From contig JBEQBT010000182.1 in the NCBI GenBank assembly GCA_041639705.1, positions 1 to 7,042 on the forward strand: 7,042 bases of DNA, written 5' to 3'. The stretch comes from JARDZI01 sp041639705 (GTDB lineage Bacteria; Bacillota; Clostridia; Clostridiales; Caloramatoraceae). Of this stretch, positions 5,156 through 7,042 are shown piece by piece. A model generated the notes under the pieces. It was not told the DNA's origin, did not search any database, and saw only the letters and a program-made list of their open reading frames with translations. The translations under genes were made by a program, and so were the position numbers. Positions within the stretch are counted from its first letter, which is position 1; each line of letters opens with the position of its first letter.

Positions 5156-6137
5156 ATTTAAGCAGCAATTCTGCAATCTGAACTGCGTTTGTTGCTGCAC
5201 CCTTTCTGATATTATCAGCAACTACCCACATATTAATACCAGAGTCTATACTTTCATCCCTGCGTATTCTTCCAACAAACACCTCATTCTTACCCTCTAC
5301 GTTTATTGGCATTGGATATAAGTTTTGAGATGGGTTATCCTCGACAATAATTCCAGGGAAATTTGTTAGGGCTTCAAATACATCCTTTATATCAAAATTC
5401 TTTTCAAACTCCACATTAATAGATTCACTGTGTCCATGGAAAACTGGAACTCTAACTGTTGTGGCTGTTACTCTTAGATGATCATTATGAAGAATCTTTC
5501 TGGTTTCATTAACCATTTTCATTTCTTCCTTTGTATAGCCATTATCCAGGAATGAATCAATATGGGGCAGCACATTGAATGCAATAGGGTGTTGAAACTT
5601 TTTTGGAGCCTCACCCTTTGTGCCATTTAGCAAATCATTATATCCTCCGACTCCAGCTCCTGAAACTGCCTGGTAGGTTGAATATACTACTCTTTTTATC
5701 CCATACTTGTCATATAAGGGTTTTAGTGCAACAACTGCTTGAATTGTTGAGCAATTTGGGTTTGCAATTATACCCTTGTTCCACTTTACATCCTCAGGAT
5801 TAACCTCTGGTACTACAAGCGGCACTTTGCTGTCCATTCTCCATGCACTGCTGTTATCCACTACAACACAGCCCTTAGCTGCTGCAATAGGTGAGAATTT
5901 CAAGCTTGTGTCTCCTCCTGCAGAAAATAATGCAATATCAATACCTCTGTCAAAGGAGTCCTCCCTAAGCTCTTCTACCACATATGACCTATCCCTAAAC
6001 TTTACCTTCTGTCCTGCTGACTTTGCTGTAGCAAACAAATACAATTCATCTATTGGGTAATTTCTTTCATCTAAAACCTGAAGCATGGTTCTTCCAACCA
6101 TACCTGTTGCTCCTACCACTGCTACTCTTTTTCCCAT
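5154..6137 (-). CDS. asd: Aspartate-semialdehyde dehydrogenase
   Basis: Asd reduces L-aspartyl phosphate to aspartate semialdehyde with NADPH, the branch-point metabolite for lysine/diaminopimelate, threonine and methionine. The 327-residue length is normal for the family. The N-terminal nucleotide-binding loop is GATGMVG (residues 9-15). SAGG (72-75) and NSSAWRMD (95-102, with R100) bind cofactor and phosphate. The catalytic cysteine is C129 in NPNCST, with Q156 in TYQAVSGAG. E211 and K214 (NETRK) and R229 bind substrate, and the general acid/base histidine is H236 in FHGHSES. All key residues are present. AAGGAGG sits 7 bases before the ATG. lysC ends 77 bases upstream with no terminator between them, so the two genes very likely form one transcript; the asd terminator overlaps its stop codon. 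Confidence 0.97.
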   Translation of the reverse strand: MGKRVAVVGATGMVGRTMLQVLDERNYPIDELYLFATAKSAGQKVKFRDRSYVVEELREDSFDRGIDIALFSAGGDTSLKFSPIAAAKGCVVVDNSSAWRMDSKVPLVVPEVNPEDVKWNKGIIANPNCSTIQAVVALKPLYDKYGIKRVVYSTYQAVSGAGVGGYNDLLNGTKGEAPKKFQHPIAFNVLPHIDSFLDNGYTKEEMKMVNETRKILHNDHLRVTATTVRVPVFHGHSESINVEFEKNFDIKDVFEALTNFPGIIVEDNPSQNLYPMPINVEGKNEVFVGRIRRDESIDSGINMWVVADNIRKGAATNAVQIAELLLK

Positions 6138-6214
6138 TTTTAACCCTCCTTAAGTTGTTCTATGCAAATATATAATTATTATATTCAAATAAAATTATAT
6201 TACCATCTATAATA

Positions 6215-7042
6215 TTATAATCCAAATGCATCTGCAACTATTTTTACTGCTTTTAATTTATCCTGTCTATTAATTGCACATGTAATTCTAATTTCTGATG
6301 TTGTTATCATTTTAACCTCAATATTATTTTGGGAGAAAAGCTTAAATATATTTCCTGCAACCCCTGAGGTTGTCTTCATTCCTATTCCTACAACTGAAAA
6401 CTTGGTTATATTCTCATCAATAATTATGTTTTCCTTTGGAGTAAATCTAGTTAATATATCCAGGCAGTCCTTAATTTCATTTCCTGGAATGGTAAAGGTA
6501 ATGTTAACCTTACCCTTTATTGGAGCTGTCTGGCTTATCATATCTATATTAATTCTTCTTGCTGATATCCTTCCAAACAGTTCACAAATAGTTGTAATTC
6601 CTAGTGGTAAATCCTGAATTGTTATTGCTACATCCTCATCACTTGTTGCTATTCCAGTTATTGGTTTGTTCTCCATACTCATGTCCTTTACCTCCCGAAT
6701 AATAGTTCCATCTATATCACTGCAGCTTAATCCAACATATATTGGTACACAATATTTTTGGCCAAGCTCCACGGAGCGCGAATGCATTATCTGTGCTCCA
6801 AAGCTTGATAGTTCCAGCATCTCTTCATAATCAATTTCTTTAAGCTTATGTGCCTCCTTATAAATTCTTGGATCCACACCATATATACCATCAACATCAG
6901 TGTATATCTCGCAGGCTCCCCCAAGTTTTACAGCTAGAGCCACAGCTGAAGTATCTGAGCCTCCTCTTCCAAGTGTAGTTATATCTCCCTCATCATTTAC
7001 ACCCTGGAAGCCAGCAACTATTATTATTTTCCCTTCGTTAAT
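6215..7042 (-). CDS. lysC: Aspartokinase (LysC-type, two C-terminal ACT domains), 5' end cut by window
   Basis: Aspartokinase phosphorylates L-aspartate with ATP, the first and usually feedback-regulated step of the aspartate pathway. The frame is open to the right edge and gives 275 codons; about 130 N-terminal residues of the usual 400 are missing. The visible part of the kinase domain shows VAGFQGV (9-15), TLGRGGSDTSA (23-33) and EIYTDVDGIYGVDPR (45-59). These are followed by EEMLELSSFGAQIMHSR, the usual link to the regulatory region. Two ACT domains follow (about 130-200 and 214-275), the second with the MITTSEIRI motif expected at the effector site. The sequence resembles B. subtilis LysC, a lysine-sensitive isozyme, but the effector here is inferred. 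A strong internal start signal lies before the ACT region (see 6680-6696). asd follows 77 bases downstream. Confidence 0.95.
   Translation of the reverse strand: MNEGKIIIVAGFQGVNDEGDITTLGRGGSDTSAVALAVKLGGACEIYTDVDGIYGVDPRIYKEAHKLKEIDYEEMLELSSFGAQIMHSRSVELGQKYCVPIYVGLSCSDIDGTIIREVKDMSMENKPITGIATSDEDVAITIQDLPLGITTICELFGRISARRINIDMISQTAPIKGKVNITFTIPGNEIKDCLDILTRFTPKENIIIDENITKFSVVGIGMKTTSGVAGNIFKLFSQNNIEVKMITTSEIRITCAINRQDKLKAVKIVADAFGL
6680..6696 (-). promoter_or_regulatory. Internal ribosome binding site and start in lysC (possible beta-subunit start)
   Basis: Within the lysC frame, GGGAGG (6696-6691) is followed after 8 bases by an in-frame ATG at 6682. The encoded MSMENKPITG aligns with the region where the B. 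subtilis lysC beta subunit begins (MEQNLIVRG). Initiation here would give a separate 155-residue protein made of the two ACT domains, ending at the lysC stop. B. subtilis is known to make such a beta subunit from an in-frame start; whether this organism does so is inferred from the signal and its position. Confidence 0.6.

Noticed and set aside
5018..5221. Minus-strand 67-codon open frame over the asd terminator
   Set aside because: It overlaps the asd 3' end in another frame, runs through the terminator hairpin and has no ribosome binding site.
1..7042. CRISPR array, tRNA, rRNA, prophage or defence system
   Set aside because: No regularly spaced repeats, cloverleaf-like sequence, rRNA segment, integrase, transposase or defence-type protein was seen on either strand.

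Overview
The window is AT-rich and strongly Firmicute-like. Genes have AAGGAGG-type ribosome binding sites, asparagine synthesis is controlled by a T-box leader, intrinsic hairpin terminators with U-runs are common, and the encoded proteins resemble those of Clostridia. I would place it in a clostridial chromosome; the sequence does not let me name a species. Almost everything is on the minus strand. The one exception is a 63-codon plus-strand gene near the middle.

Reading left to right, which is downstream to upstream for the minus-strand genes: the 5' part of an MTA/SAH deaminase gene (mtaD-like, 3' end outside the window); an intrinsic terminator; asnA (ammonia-dependent asparagine synthetase), with a complete T-box leader carrying an AAC (Asn) specifier and a near-ideal promoter; a flavodoxin-family gene; a 451-base AT-rich intergenic stretch with two diverged copies of a short repeat; the small plus-strand gene with its own extended -10 promoter; a perfect 18-bp hairpin between the convergent gene ends; tag (3-methyladenine DNA glycosylase I); a 56-bp palindromic element fused to the first 35 codons of a lost gene (GyrI-like, tentative); a terminator; asd (aspartate-semialdehyde dehydrogenase); and the 3' two thirds of lysC (aspartokinase), cut by the right edge. 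From the gene fragment to the asd terminator (about 4927-5097) I see only a small dyad.

The metabolic thread is aspartate. LysC and Asd carry out the first two steps from aspartate towards lysine, threonine and methionine. AsnA diverts aspartate to asparagine when uncharged tRNA-Asn accumulates. MtaD cleans up the methylthioadenosine and S-adenosylhomocysteine produced from methionine-derived SAM. Tag and the flavodoxin do not belong to this pathway.

I found no convincing new multi-gene system. The items most worth a second look are the truncated gene with its palindrome, the uncharacterised small plus-strand gene, the dispersed intergenic repeats, and a strong internal ribosome binding site in lysC that matches the alpha/beta arrangement known from Bacillus subtilis.
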